A stretch of DNA of 64,000 bases, from contig NZ_CABHMS010000004.1 in assembly GCF_902167635.1 (NCBI RefSeq), forward strand, positions 558,001 to 622,000, given 5' to 3'. Shown one piece after another: positions 54,480 through 62,365 of the stretch. Positions within the stretch are counted from its first letter, which is position 1; every line of letters begins with the position of its first letter. Source of the stretch: Chitinophaga vietnamensis. Lineage in GTDB: Bacteria; Bacteroidota; Bacteroidia; Chitinophagales; Chitinophagaceae. A program made the translations under genes and the position numbers. Below the pieces are notes generated by a model. It did no database searches. It was not told the DNA's origin and worked only from the letters and a program-made list of their open reading frames with translations.

Positions 54480-54914
54480 CTAGTCTTGTGTTGGGTAATC
54501 TTTATCGATCCAATCTGTTTTCAGGTTTTTGGACAGATTGAGTAATCTGGCATTTTTGAATCCCATGTCCTTGAGCACCTGGAAAGCAGGCCGCACATTG
54601 GGGCATTTATCAAAAGGGCAGCAGCCGCAGTAGATGACAATTTCTTTGTCTTTCTTCACATCTTTCAGGTAGTCTTTGAGTTTTTGCAGGCGCTCTGCTT
54701 CATGCGCCGGGCCTATGTCTACAGATCCCCTGATCTGGGCGGCAGGGCCAATGCCCAGTATCAGCAGGTTGTTTGTTTGATGCGCGTTGATCTTGTCGGC
54801 CAGCGCTTTTGGCGCCATCAACTGGCTGCTGTTCCAGTTCTCTTTAGGTTGCTGTGCAAATGCAGCATGGGCAAAGGTGGTGAGTACCGCCAGGCATAGC
54901 ATGATGTATTTCAT
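54480..54914 (-). CDS. Exported rhodanese-like protein
   Basis: A 144-residue protein with a signal peptide (1-20, ending AFA) and a rhodanese-like domain (ILGIGPAAQIRGSVDIGPA, EIVIYCGCCPFDKCPNVRPAFQVLKDMGFKNARLLNL). The active loop holds Cys96, Cys98, Cys99 and Cys104, richer in cysteine than usual, which may mean sulfane sulfur relay or metal binding. First gene of the four-gene operon, behind the palindromic operator. Confidence 0.88.
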   Translation of the reverse strand: MKYIMLCLAVLTTFAHAAFAQQPKENWNSSQLMAPKALADKINAHQTNNLLILGIGPAAQIRGSVDIGPAHEAERLQKLKDYLKDVKKDKEIVIYCGCCPFDKCPNVRPAFQVLKDMGFKNARLLNLSKNLKTDWIDKDYPTQD

Positions 54915-54928
54915 CGGATAAATTTTTT

Positions 54929-54964
54929 CAAAGATAAAAACTATTCAATAAATATATTGAATAG
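54929..54964 (-). promoter_or_regulatory. Promoter with palindromic ArsR-type operator
   Basis: On the minus strand TATCTTTG (54936-54929) is the -7 element. Upstream, CTATTCAATA (54941-54950), four bases, and TATTGAATAG (54955-54964) form a perfect 10-4-10 palindrome that covers the -33 region. Size and AT-rich shape are typical of ArsR/SmtB operators. Confidence 0.75.
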
Positions 54965-55024
54965 AAGGTTCCGGTTTTTCTATTATCTTGCGTCGGAATT
55001 TTAACCCAAACCTTTACATAAACG

Positions 55025-55585
55025 ATGAAGAGAATCCTGCAAACAGCGGTGGTAGTACTTTCCACCTTATTTTTATTTTCCTGTGGTAAAAAGAATGACA
55101 ACGCCCCCGCCCCCGCAGCTGGCAGCGATGCTTCCTGGAAATTTGGTACCTACACCTATACGAGAGGCGCATCTGCACAGTCGTCTTCTGCCAGCAATGG
55201 TACTGTTGTTACAGCGATTGCATGCACTACCGCCGGCCCTGGCAACTATGGCGCTTATTCCGGTAGCTCGCTGACCATTACATTTTACAGCAACCTCGGT
55301 ACCGGAAAATATACGCTGGGCACCACAGAAGCCATGGTAGCCAATCCGGGCTCCCGGATCATTGTGATCGACTGCACCATCGGTACTGCCGTGAACACCG
55401 GCTCGCTGTTGTATTCCTATTTCGCCACCGGCGCTACCGCTACTGCGGATGTAACGAAAGACAGTAACGGCAAGTTCCACGTGACGATGTCTGCGCCGGT
55501 TACTTTCAAAAAGAACATCGCGGTGAATGGCGGTATACCGGATGCAAAAGACACCTACGACCTCACGATCAATAACGCTTATTAA
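55025..55585 (+). CDS. Hypothetical surface lipoprotein
   Basis: A 186-residue protein with a lipobox (LFLFSCGKK, Cys20) and a beta-rich, Gly/Ser/Thr-rich remainder (WKFGTYTYTRGASAQSS, ITFYSNLGTGKYTLGTTEAM, FHVTMSAPVTFKKNIAVNGG). No family is recognised. It is divergent from the rhodanese operon and single. Confidence 0.8.
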   Translation: MKRILQTAVVVLSTLFLFSCGKKNDNAPAPAAGSDASWKFGTYTYTRGASAQSSSASNGTVVTAIACTTAGPGNYGAYSGSSLTITFYSNLGTGKYTLGTTEAMVANPGSRIIVIDCTIGTAVNTGSLLYSYFATGATATADVTKDSNGKFHVTMSAPVTFKKNIAVNGGIPDAKDTYDLTINNAY

Positions 55586-55589
55586 ATAA

Positions 55590-55616
55590 CAAAGGCGGCT
55601 TGGAAGGCCGCCTTTG
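55590..55616. terminator. Terminator between lipoprotein and DUF4180 genes
   Basis: CAAAGGCGGC (55590-55599) pairs with GCCGCCTTTG (55607-55616); it lies between two convergent stops and can serve both. Confidence 0.85.
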
Positions 55617-55973
55617 TTATCCCACCTGTGCCAGCGCTGCCGCTACAGAAGGCAGAAAATTGACCACCTTCCCTTTATTGCTTTCATAAATAAAATCTTT
55701 AAGGCTCTGCGCCGGATATTTGGCGAAATCGCCGATGATGATCAGGTGCATCCGGTAGGTAGCGCACTTTTGCAGCACCTCGCCGGCGAGGCGCGTTTTC
55801 AGGTCAAAAAATTCCGGCTGAATATTTTTTTCATGGATGATCACCGGATCAAATCCCTGGTAATACAGGTCCATCAAGAGTTGCAGGCTGTCGTCGGGAT
55901 TGCTGATCAGTATCTCGTCTGCAACGATTTCGGCTATCTGCCGATTGCCTTTGGTATGGGTATGCAGTTGCAT
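55617..55973 (-). CDS. DUF4180 protein
   Basis: A 118-residue protein of the DUF4180 family (DLYYQGFDPVIIHEKNIQPEFFDLKTRLAGEVLQKCATYRM, then LIIIGDFAKYPAQSLKDFIYESN), a small alpha/beta fold of unknown function. It lies 21 bases downstream of the ABC-F gene and is likely co-transcribed. Confidence 0.82.
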   Translation of the reverse strand: MQLHTHTKGNRQIAEIVADEILISNPDDSLQLLMDLYYQGFDPVIIHEKNIQPEFFDLKTRLAGEVLQKCATYRMHLIIIGDFAKYPAQSLKDFIYESNKGKVVNFLPSVAAALAQVG

Positions 55974-55994
55974 GTTTTTCCGTTTGATAGCAAA

Positions 55995-57599
55995 TTACTG
56001 AATATTATTTTCCAGCAGGATCTCGCGGGTCACCTTCACTTCTTCCAGAAAATAAGTATCGTGGGAGATGACCAGCAAGGTGCCCTGGTATTCATTGATG
56101 GCGGCAGTTAATATTTCCATGTTCTGAATATCGAGGTTGTTGGTAGGTTCATCAAGCACGATGATATCCGGCGCCTGGCTGCCGATCATAAGGCAGCAGA
56201 GGAGGAGCCGCATCTTTTCACCACCGCTGAGGGCCGCGCAGGGCTTGTCCCAATCGGCCTGCGTGAAAAGGAAGCGGTGCAGGCGTATCTTGATCTCATG
56301 CTCCTGCAATGCCCCTGAATTGTATGCATTGGCCTGTTCATATACCCTTAGCGTATTATTGATCAGGGAATATTCCTGGTCGATATAGATGGCATGAACG
56401 GCGGCCCGGGTAATGTGTCCGCTGCATGGCGGCAGCTCGCCCAGCAATAGCTTGATGAGCGTGGTTTTGCCGGAGCCGTTACTACCCTTTACGGCTATAC
56501 GTTCGCCGCTCCTGATCCCGATATCGAGCGGTTGTGGCCATAGCGGCTGATCGCCATATCCGAAGTTAATCCCTTGCGCAGTGATCAATACTTTCCCTTT
56601 GTGCAGGGCGGAATTGTCGAGGTCCAATTTCATTTTATCGGCGGCAGGCAGCTCTTTGCGCAGCTGGCCCAGCTCCTGGGCCATGGCCGCGGTTTTTTCG
56701 GCATGTACGTCTTTGAGGCGGGCCGTACTTTTTTCGGCATTGTTGCGCAAAGTGTTCATGGAAATAGTTGGGAGTCCTGCCTTCTCCTGCTTTTTCTTGC
56801 CGCGTGCATCCAGCTTCTGTTGCCGCTCTGCGGATTCCCGTTCGGTTTCTTTGGCTTTGCGCAAGGCTTTCTCCTTGCTTTTCAGCTCCTGGTGCAGGGC
56901 ATTGCGTTCGATCTCTTTCTGCGCTACATAAAAATCGTAGTTGCCGCCATAGATGGTGATGCCTTGCGGCCCCAGTTCGTAAACGGTATCGAGCAGGTTG
57001 AGCAGGGTACGGTCGTGGCTCACCACCACCAGCGTGCTTTTGGTGGAAGAGATATAATCGTACAACAGCTGCCGGCTTTGCACATCGAGGTGGTTGCTGG
57101 GCTCATCGAGCAGCACGGTTTCCGGCTGATGGATGAAGATGCCGGCGAGGAACACCCTTGTTTTCTGGCCGCCACTGAGGCTTTGCATGGACTGGGTCAA
57201 TTGCAGGCCGTTCAGCTGCCAATGCGCAAAGGCTTCCTGGCAACGCTCCTCAATGCCCCAGTCGTCGTTGAGGGTGGCGAGATGCGCATCCGTCACATCG
57301 CCGCTGAGGATGGTATGGAGGGCTTGCAGCTGATCCGCTACCCGCAAGGCTTCTGCAATAGTTTGATCATTGAACTGGCCAAAGTGCTGCGGCACGTAAT
57401 ACGGCGCCGGGTCGGCTTTTAATTGTCCGGCCGACAAGGGCAACTGCCCCGCCAATATTTTCAGAAGTGTAGATTTCCCGGCGCCGTTATTACCGATCAG
57501 CGCAATTTTTTCCTGCTTGTTGATAGCAAGCTGTATATCTGTAAACAGTGATGATTTATCCGGATGTGAATATCCGCCACCTTGAAGAATGAGCATCAT
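55995..57599 (-). CDS. ABC-F family ATPase
   Basis: A 534-residue soluble protein with two ABC cassettes and no membrane domain: Walker A GNNGAGKST at 36-44, signature LSGGQ and Walker B LLDEPSNHLD in the first; KGSNGSGKTT, LSGGEKMR and IIVLDEPTNNLD in the second. The charged linker (about 215-310) is the part that reaches into the ribosome in this family. ABC-F proteins either rescue stalled ribosomes or protect them from antibiotics. The length and variable second half suggest a resistance-like rather than housekeeping member (Uup, EttA), but this is not proven. Confidence 0.88.
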   Translation of the reverse strand: MMLILQGGGYSHPDKSSLFTDIQLAINKQEKIALIGNNGAGKSTLLKILAGQLPLSAGQLKADPAPYYVPQHFGQFNDQTIAEALRVADQLQALHTILSGDVTDAHLATLNDDWGIEERCQEAFAHWQLNGLQLTQSMQSLSGGQKTRVFLAGIFIHQPETVLLDEPSNHLDVQSRQLLYDYISSTKSTLVVVSHDRTLLNLLDTVYELGPQGITIYGGNYDFYVAQKEIERNALHQELKSKEKALRKAKETERESAERQQKLDARGKKKQEKAGLPTISMNTLRNNAEKSTARLKDVHAEKTAAMAQELGQLRKELPAADKMKLDLDNSALHKGKVLITAQGINFGYGDQPLWPQPLDIGIRSGERIAVKGSNGSGKTTLIKLLLGELPPCSGHITRAAVHAIYIDQEYSLINNTLRVYEQANAYNSGALQEHEIKIRLHRFLFTQADWDKPCAALSGGEKMRLLLCCLMIGSQAPDIIVLDEPTNNLDIQNMEILTAAINEYQGTLLVISHDTYFLEEVKVTREILLENNIQ

Positions 57600-57717
57600 T
57601 TCTTTTCTTTAAAAGTCAATAACGACGGGCCTTTGAGGAGAGCCCTTATTTATCTGATCGAAAAGAAATTAAATCTCACATGGACGGTATTGTTTTTTTA
57701 GATAGATGGCAAAGATA
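57600..57717 (-). promoter_or_regulatory. Promoter and roughly 100-nt leader of the ABC-F gene
   Basis: TATCTTTG (57717-57710, minus) is a -7 element. The leader has an ATG immediately followed by TGA (57681-57676) and a short GGGC/GCCC stem. ABC-F resistance genes are often controlled by leader attenuation; whether this one is cannot be decided by eye. Confidence 0.4.
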
Positions 57718-57723
57718 CACACT

Positions 57724-58608
57724 TTATGCAAAATGTGAAAGATGATCTGCAATAAATGTTTTTACACTTCGGGCTGGCCGGCCCAGGATCGTCTCCACAT
57801 GCGGACTAACACAAGCGGTCTTCCCCTCTCTTTGCGCGGTGGCATATGCCAGCAGCGTTTGTACAGCCACAGGCGGAATATTTTTCTTCAATAATCTTTC
57901 CTGTGCTTGTTCACTATTCAATGAGGCAAATGTTACCGTTTCCTGTAGTGCTTCACTAAGCAGATGAGCCACTTCATAGAAATTCACGGCTGTGCTGCCG
58001 GTGAGCAGGTAGCTTTTGTTACGGTGCAGGGCTGGCTCCGTGAGCACTTTGAAAGCAACTTCACCGATATCCCGCAGGTCAATATAGGCGCGTGTTCCAT
58101 GGCCCGTAGCTTCATAGATGGTACGCTCCTTTCTGACGGTGGCGGCGAGGTCGCCAAGCCAGTTCTGCATAAAACCGTTGGGCTGTAGCATGGTCCAGTA
58201 CAAGCCTGAGGCTTTCAGGAAGTCCTCTACTTCAGCATGTAGCTGCCCGATAGCGCCACCAGGGATATAAAACGGCGAATGCTCATTGGCCGTGCCGGAG
58301 GAGAGTTTTACTATATGCTCCACACCACTTGTGATGGCGGCTTTGATCACATTGGTTTGTTGTTGTACGAAATCAGGACTATGACCTGATAAAAGAAATA
58401 GCGCATGGCTATTGTGCATAGTGGCAGGTAGAGATGCGGGATCAGACATATCCGCGCTTATCCACTGCACGGCGGGCAGGGGCATAGCTTTGCCGGCGTC
58501 TCTCGTAACGGCGATCACTGGTAGCTGCGCCGCGGATAATAATTGTAGTAAATGACGGCCGATATTGCCTGTTGCGCCGAATACCGTAATGTGGCTCTTA
58601 TTGTTCAT
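57724..58608 (-). CDS. NmrA-like NAD(P)-binding protein
   Basis: A 294-residue protein with nucleotide motif FGATGNIGRHLL (10-21) and NmrA-type segments (ALFLLSGHSPDFVQQQTNVI, IVKLSSGTANEHSPF, LQPNGFMQNWLGDLA). It resembles the two other NmrA-like genes here at 36884 and 40326. Divergent AraC gene with 94 bases between; control by that regulator is likely. Confidence 0.86.
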   Translation of the reverse strand: MNNKSHITVFGATGNIGRHLLQLLSAAQLPVIAVTRDAGKAMPLPAVQWISADMSDPASLPATMHNSHALFLLSGHSPDFVQQQTNVIKAAITSGVEHIVKLSSGTANEHSPFYIPGGAIGQLHAEVEDFLKASGLYWTMLQPNGFMQNWLGDLAATVRKERTIYEATGHGTRAYIDLRDIGEVAFKVLTEPALHRNKSYLLTGSTAVNFYEVAHLLSEALQETVTFASLNSEQAQERLLKKNIPPVAVQTLLAYATAQREGKTACVSPHVETILGRPARSVKTFIADHLSHFA

Positions 58609-58702
58609 TTTCTGAGTAATTTTAGGAGATCAAAATTAGCGGGTATATGAGCTCAGGCTCCACGTTATCCGCTATCACATCAACGCAAAAGGATATTTTT
58701 AT

Positions 58703-59560
58703 ATGAGAAGGGAAGCCCCACTGGAACAGCGTGTCTTGCTTACCAGCCATACGGGATATGCCATGCAGCTGGAAGAGGTATCCTGTCAGGATATTACTTT
58801 TTGTTGGGGGCATTACACGGCCGCCCATGCAGAGATATTACCCCTGCATGCCGGCAAATCGGCCGTGGTATCGCATTTTATGTTGTCAGGTACACAGGAG
58901 TCCCTGCGGGAGAAACAGTTTGTATTATACAACCAGTATGCGGAAGATGATGAGCTGGAGATCGCCGCTACCGGTGCACAGCCGCGCACCTTCTTTGAAT
59001 GGAGGATGACGGAAGATTTCTTTGAAGGCTTGCTCACCGATGAAAGCGCCTTCCTGAAAGGATGTAGCGGCATGCAACATGTGGGCGACATGCTGCCTGA
59101 GATGTATGCTATTATCAATGACATGCATCATGCGCCTTACAGCGGCGCACTGAAAGGATTGTACCTCGAGGCGAAGGCAACGGAGCTATTCCTGGCGCAG
59201 CTCGGCCAGCTGAACCGCCGGCAGCGTACTACTGCCAGACTTAAACCCTACGATATTGAATGCCTGCACGGTATCCGGGAATATATCGATCAGCATTACC
59301 TGGAACCACTTACCTTGAGCGCACTGGCCCGGAAAGCGGGCATCAATCAAACCAAGCTGAAAAGTGGCTTCAAAGCTTATTTCGGCGATACCTTGTTTGC
59401 ATACATACAACGCTTACGCATGCACGAAGCGCGACGCCTGCTATTGGAAAAGAAACATACCGTAGGCGAAGTGTCCGCCATTATCGGCTATCAACATCCA
59501 CATCACTTTACCGTAGCCTTCAAAAAGGCATTCAATATGCTACCCAGCCAAATTATTTGA
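58703..59560 (+). CDS. AraC-family transcriptional regulator
   Basis: A 285-residue regulator with an N-terminal sensing half (EVSCQDITFCWGHYTAAHAEILPL, FFEWRMTEDFFEGLL) and the AraC helix-turn-helix (about 185-283: LSALARKAGINQTKLKSGFKAYFGDTLFAYIQ and VGEVSAIIGYQHPHHFTVAFKKAFNMLPSQ). Related in type to PchR/YbtA-like regulators. Divergent from the NmrA-like gene. Confidence 0.88.
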   Translation: MRREAPLEQRVLLTSHTGYAMQLEEVSCQDITFCWGHYTAAHAEILPLHAGKSAVVSHFMLSGTQESLREKQFVLYNQYAEDDELEIAATGAQPRTFFEWRMTEDFFEGLLTDESAFLKGCSGMQHVGDMLPEMYAIINDMHHAPYSGALKGLYLEAKATELFLAQLGQLNRRQRTTARLKPYDIECLHGIREYIDQHYLEPLTLSALARKAGINQTKLKSGFKAYFGDTLFAYIQRLRMHEARRLLLEKKHTVGEVSAIIGYQHPHHFTVAFKKAFNMLPSQII

Positions 59561-59561
59561 G

Positions 59562-59647
59562 TATTTTGATATTTGGTTATTTTGATATTTAAATCCATGT
59601 AACGTGTTGCCTGGGCCTAAATATCAAAATAACAAAATATCAAAATA
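59562..59647. repeat. 30-bp AT-only-like inverted repeat between convergent genes
   Basis: Arms 59562-59591 and 59618-59647 are inverted copies matching at 29 of 30 positions, built from repeats of TTTTGATAT and GTTATTTTGATATTTA. It starts right after the AraC stop and ends 6 bases before the hydrolase stop on the other strand, so it can act as a two-way terminator but is much longer than needed. Confidence 0.75.
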
Positions 59648-59653
59648 TCAAAA

Positions 59654-60526
59654 TTATTGCAGGAAGGGTGTGATGATTTCGGCGAGTTTGGCGGTGGCCA
59701 TCATCAGGGTAACGTGCGTGGCGCCGGGGATGATGGCCAGGCGGGAGGGCGGCAGGCTCACCATATCGGCGAAGAAAACAGAGCCGCCTACCAGGTCGTA
59801 GAGGTCTGCTACATGGTGTTTGTCTACGCCATCATTGTCGCCATTGATGAGGAGCACGGGTACTTTTATCTTCCGGATATTCTCTGCACCAAAATCATAT
59901 TCTTCATTATCAAATTCGATCATCTTCTTCACGAAAGCAAGCCAGTGGCTCTTATCGGGCGCAAGGAGATCGTATTCCGTTTTCAAGGGGGTATTGGTGA
60001 GGAAGTCCGCTTTCATATCCAGAAAGCCTTTGCGGGCTTCGGGCGTCCATCCGGATGTTTTGTAAGTGCCGGAGATGAATACCAGTTTGCTGACCATTTC
60101 GGGATGGCGCAGCGTCATCTTCAGGGCTACTACGGCGCCGAGGCTGTAGCCCAGCACGTCGGCGCTGTCGATCTTCAGGTATTTTAATAATCCGGCGGCA
60201 TCGTCGGCGAGCGCAGGATAGGAAAACTTACGGTCAATATCTGCGGTACGGCCATGGCCCTGCATTTCGAAAGCAATTACCTGATGCGTTTTTGATAATT
60301 CCGGGATCAACTTTGCATAGTTCATGCCGATGTTCATATAGCTGCCATGCAGCAGCAGCAGAGGTTTGCCTTCTCCATATATTTCGTAATAGATCTTTAA
60401 ACCGTTCACTGGTGCGTAACCGGCGCTTTTCGGCGTGGGCATGCTATGATTTTTTTGTTGTGAAAATAAAGGTGTGCCGGCAAATAAAAGCAGCACACCT
60501 AACAAAAGGCAATTGCAGGTTTTCAT
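59654..60526 (-). CDS. Exported alpha/beta hydrolase
   Basis: A 290-residue alpha/beta hydrolase with a signal peptide (1-23, ending FSQQ) and catalytic triad candidates Ser128 (GYSLG 126-130), Asp230 or Asp232 (INGDND) and His271 (GATHVT). The oxyanion segment LLLHGSY is at 57-63. ATG 60526 is used; the longer frame would overlap the SRPBCC gene. Possibly a lactonase, esterase or peroxidase; substrate unknown. It lies 13 bases after the SRPBCC gene. Confidence 0.88.
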   Translation of the reverse strand: MKTCNCLLLGVLLLFAGTPLFSQQKNHSMPTPKSAGYAPVNGLKIYYEIYGEGKPLLLLHGSYMNIGMNYAKLIPELSKTHQVIAFEMQGHGRTADIDRKFSYPALADDAAGLLKYLKIDSADVLGYSLGAVVALKMTLRHPEMVSKLVFISGTYKTSGWTPEARKGFLDMKADFLTNTPLKTEYDLLAPDKSHWLAFVKKMIEFDNEEYDFGAENIRKIKVPVLLINGDNDGVDKHHVADLYDLVGGSVFFADMVSLPPSRLAIIPGATHVTLMMATAKLAEIITPFLQ

Positions 60527-60539
60527 AATGAAGAGCGTG

Positions 60540-60956
60540 TTAGCGATGAGCTTCTGTATAGCTTTTGAAATTATCCAGGATGTTCTGCCAGCCTTGCTGC
60601 TGCATCTCAAGCGGGTTTTCATTTTCTGGATCGAAGGTTTCAACAATGTTGGTGGTATTGCCTTTGCCTTCAAAATTAACAGATACTTTTCTGCCATCGC
60701 CCAAGGTATAGGTGATCAGTTCATGGTTTTTAACGTCGTCGTAAACACCGCCGAAGTCGAAACCGAAGCTGCCATCTTTCGCTTCCATACGGGTGAGGAA
60801 TTTACCGCCGGGGCGCAGATCGTTTTCTGCGCGCGGCGCATGCCAGTCGGGATGAGCGGAAGCCCATTGGGTAATGTGTTGCGGGCCTGCCCAGTATTCC
60901 CAAACTTTTTCAACCGGTGCATTGATAGTGGCCTTTACAGTGATAGTAGCTTGCAT
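60540..60956 (-). CDS. SRPBCC protein (AHSA1-like)
   Basis: A 138-residue AHSA1-type protein (ITVKATINAPVEKVWEYWAGPQHITQW, GGKFLTRMEAKDGSFGFDFGGVYDDV, VEIVETF-like strand, GWQNILDNFKSYTEAH). It forms a two-gene unit with the exported hydrolase behind it. Confidence 0.88.
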   Translation of the reverse strand: MQATITVKATINAPVEKVWEYWAGPQHITQWASAHPDWHAPRAENDLRPGGKFLTRMEAKDGSFGFDFGGVYDDVKNHELITYTLGDGRKVSVNFEGKGNTTNIVETFDPENENPLEMQQQGWQNILDNFKSYTEAHR

Positions 60957-61065
60957 AATATTTAATTTTTGTTAGTACAAACTTACTGCGGCAAGGGGAG
61001 ACCGGTGCAGGGGGAACAGGACAATTGAACGGTGAATTTAGGACATTCCGCGGCACGGGTAAAAT

Positions 61066-61098
61066 GAAAAACCGCCAGAACATGCTGTCCGGGCGGTT
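61066..61098 (-). terminator. Terminator of the YXWGXW gene
   Basis: GGCGGTT and AACCGCC (61092-61098 and 61070-61076) form the stem; read on the minus strand it is followed by TTTTTCATTTT. Confidence 0.65.
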
Positions 61099-61152
61099 CT
61101 ATATCCATTGGTCCTTATTTTGGGGCTGCCAGAATGATATGGAAGAAAGGCG

Positions 61153-62157
61153 TTATCGTCTGGGTCTTCCATGCATTTCGTGTCCACCATCAATCCGTTG
61201 CGGGTGGCCTTCCATGCGTGGCTGCATATTATGAGGAGGCGCCTGCGCCATCATGCGGTTGTTAGCATGTCTGTCCATCATTTCCGGTCGCGGCATATCG
61301 CGATGTGGCGCCATTTGCTGCGGGTGCGATTGTCCGGGCTGATGCATGGCCGCGGCTCTCATGGCGTTGTTGTTATTGCCTGGCCGGCCATTATTATTGT
61401 TATTAATAGCGGCCGCCTGGTGAGATGCCATTTGTTGCGGGCGTTGTTGTTCCTGTTGTGCAGGCTGGCGCATGGCGGCTTCTCTCATCGCCAAGGTTCC
61501 TGGCCGGCCATTGTTAACAGACGCCAGCTGATGGCGGTCGAGGCTCGCCGTATGTTCATGCGTCATTTGCAAATTGGTAGGCGCTATCCTGGATTCCCGC
61601 ATGGCCGACTGCTCCTGCGCTGTGGGCCGTGCCGTTACGCCGCCTGGTCCGTTAAAGCTGGTGCGGTTGATGGTGGTATTGTTGTTATTGATCACTGTAT
61701 TGTTAACATAAGTATTGTGAACGATGGTCGTATTCACATTGGTCACTGCGGTGTTGTAGTGGTACACATTACCCTGCCACATACCGCCTGCAAACCCTAC
61801 GCCGCTATAGCCGCAGCCATAGTTGATACCGCCGTAGAAGCCTACATGTACGCCCCAGTAGCCGGCATGCCAGCCGTAGATACCATCTGAAAAGCCCCAG
61901 TAGCCGGGCGTCCAGAGTAATCCGGGCCGTGGTGGCGCTACCCATACGCCAGGTACCCAATAATATCCATAGGGGCCATAGGCCCAGTAGCCGGGTGTCC
62001 ATATGTAACCCTCAACAGGACACGGCGGCTGCGTGTATACCGGTATGGCCGGTGGCGCTATCCTGATGGATACGCCCACACTCACCTGTGCATTGGATAC
62101 GCTGGCTGTAAAGATGAACAGCAGCAGCACGGCGAAAGATATGGCAGTTCTTTTCAT
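61153..62157 (-). CDS. YXWGXW-repeat exported protein with Asn- and Gln/Met/His-rich tail
   Basis: A 334-residue protein with a signal peptide (1-23, ending SNA), then five to six Trp/Gly/Tyr repeats of the YXWGXW/WTPGYW type (about 50-112), an Asn/Thr-rich stretch (136-168) and a low-complexity tail rich in Gln, Met, His, Arg and Pro (190-334) with repeated NNGRPG and AMREAAM units. Such proteins are found in the envelope of many Bacteroidota and Proteobacteria, with no proven role. His and Met richness could mean metal binding. Confidence 0.85.
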   Translation of the reverse strand: MKRTAISFAVLLLFIFTASVSNAQVSVGVSIRIAPPAIPVYTQPPCPVEGYIWTPGYWAYGPYGYYWVPGVWVAPPRPGLLWTPGYWGFSDGIYGWHAGYWGVHVGFYGGINYGCGYSGVGFAGGMWQGNVYHYNTAVTNVNTTIVHNTYVNNTVINNNNTTINRTSFNGPGGVTARPTAQEQSAMRESRIAPTNLQMTHEHTASLDRHQLASVNNGRPGTLAMREAAMRQPAQQEQQRPQQMASHQAAAINNNNNGRPGNNNNAMRAAAMHQPGQSHPQQMAPHRDMPRPEMMDRHANNRMMAQAPPHNMQPRMEGHPQRIDGGHEMHGRPRR

Positions 62158-62365
62158 GTTTGCAGATTGAAGAATTTGTGTTTTTTATTTCTGACCAGCA
62201 GTATATCCCGAAGTTTAATGGGGCAAATTCAGTCGTCATTTCCTACATGATAAGTAGATTAAATATTAACAGATGTTTATCATACGGTAAATGAAAGTAT
62301 TGCGTTTTATTATGGAATTTTATTCCGGTCGCATTTTTCTGTTTAACCTGTATCACACGCGGTGA

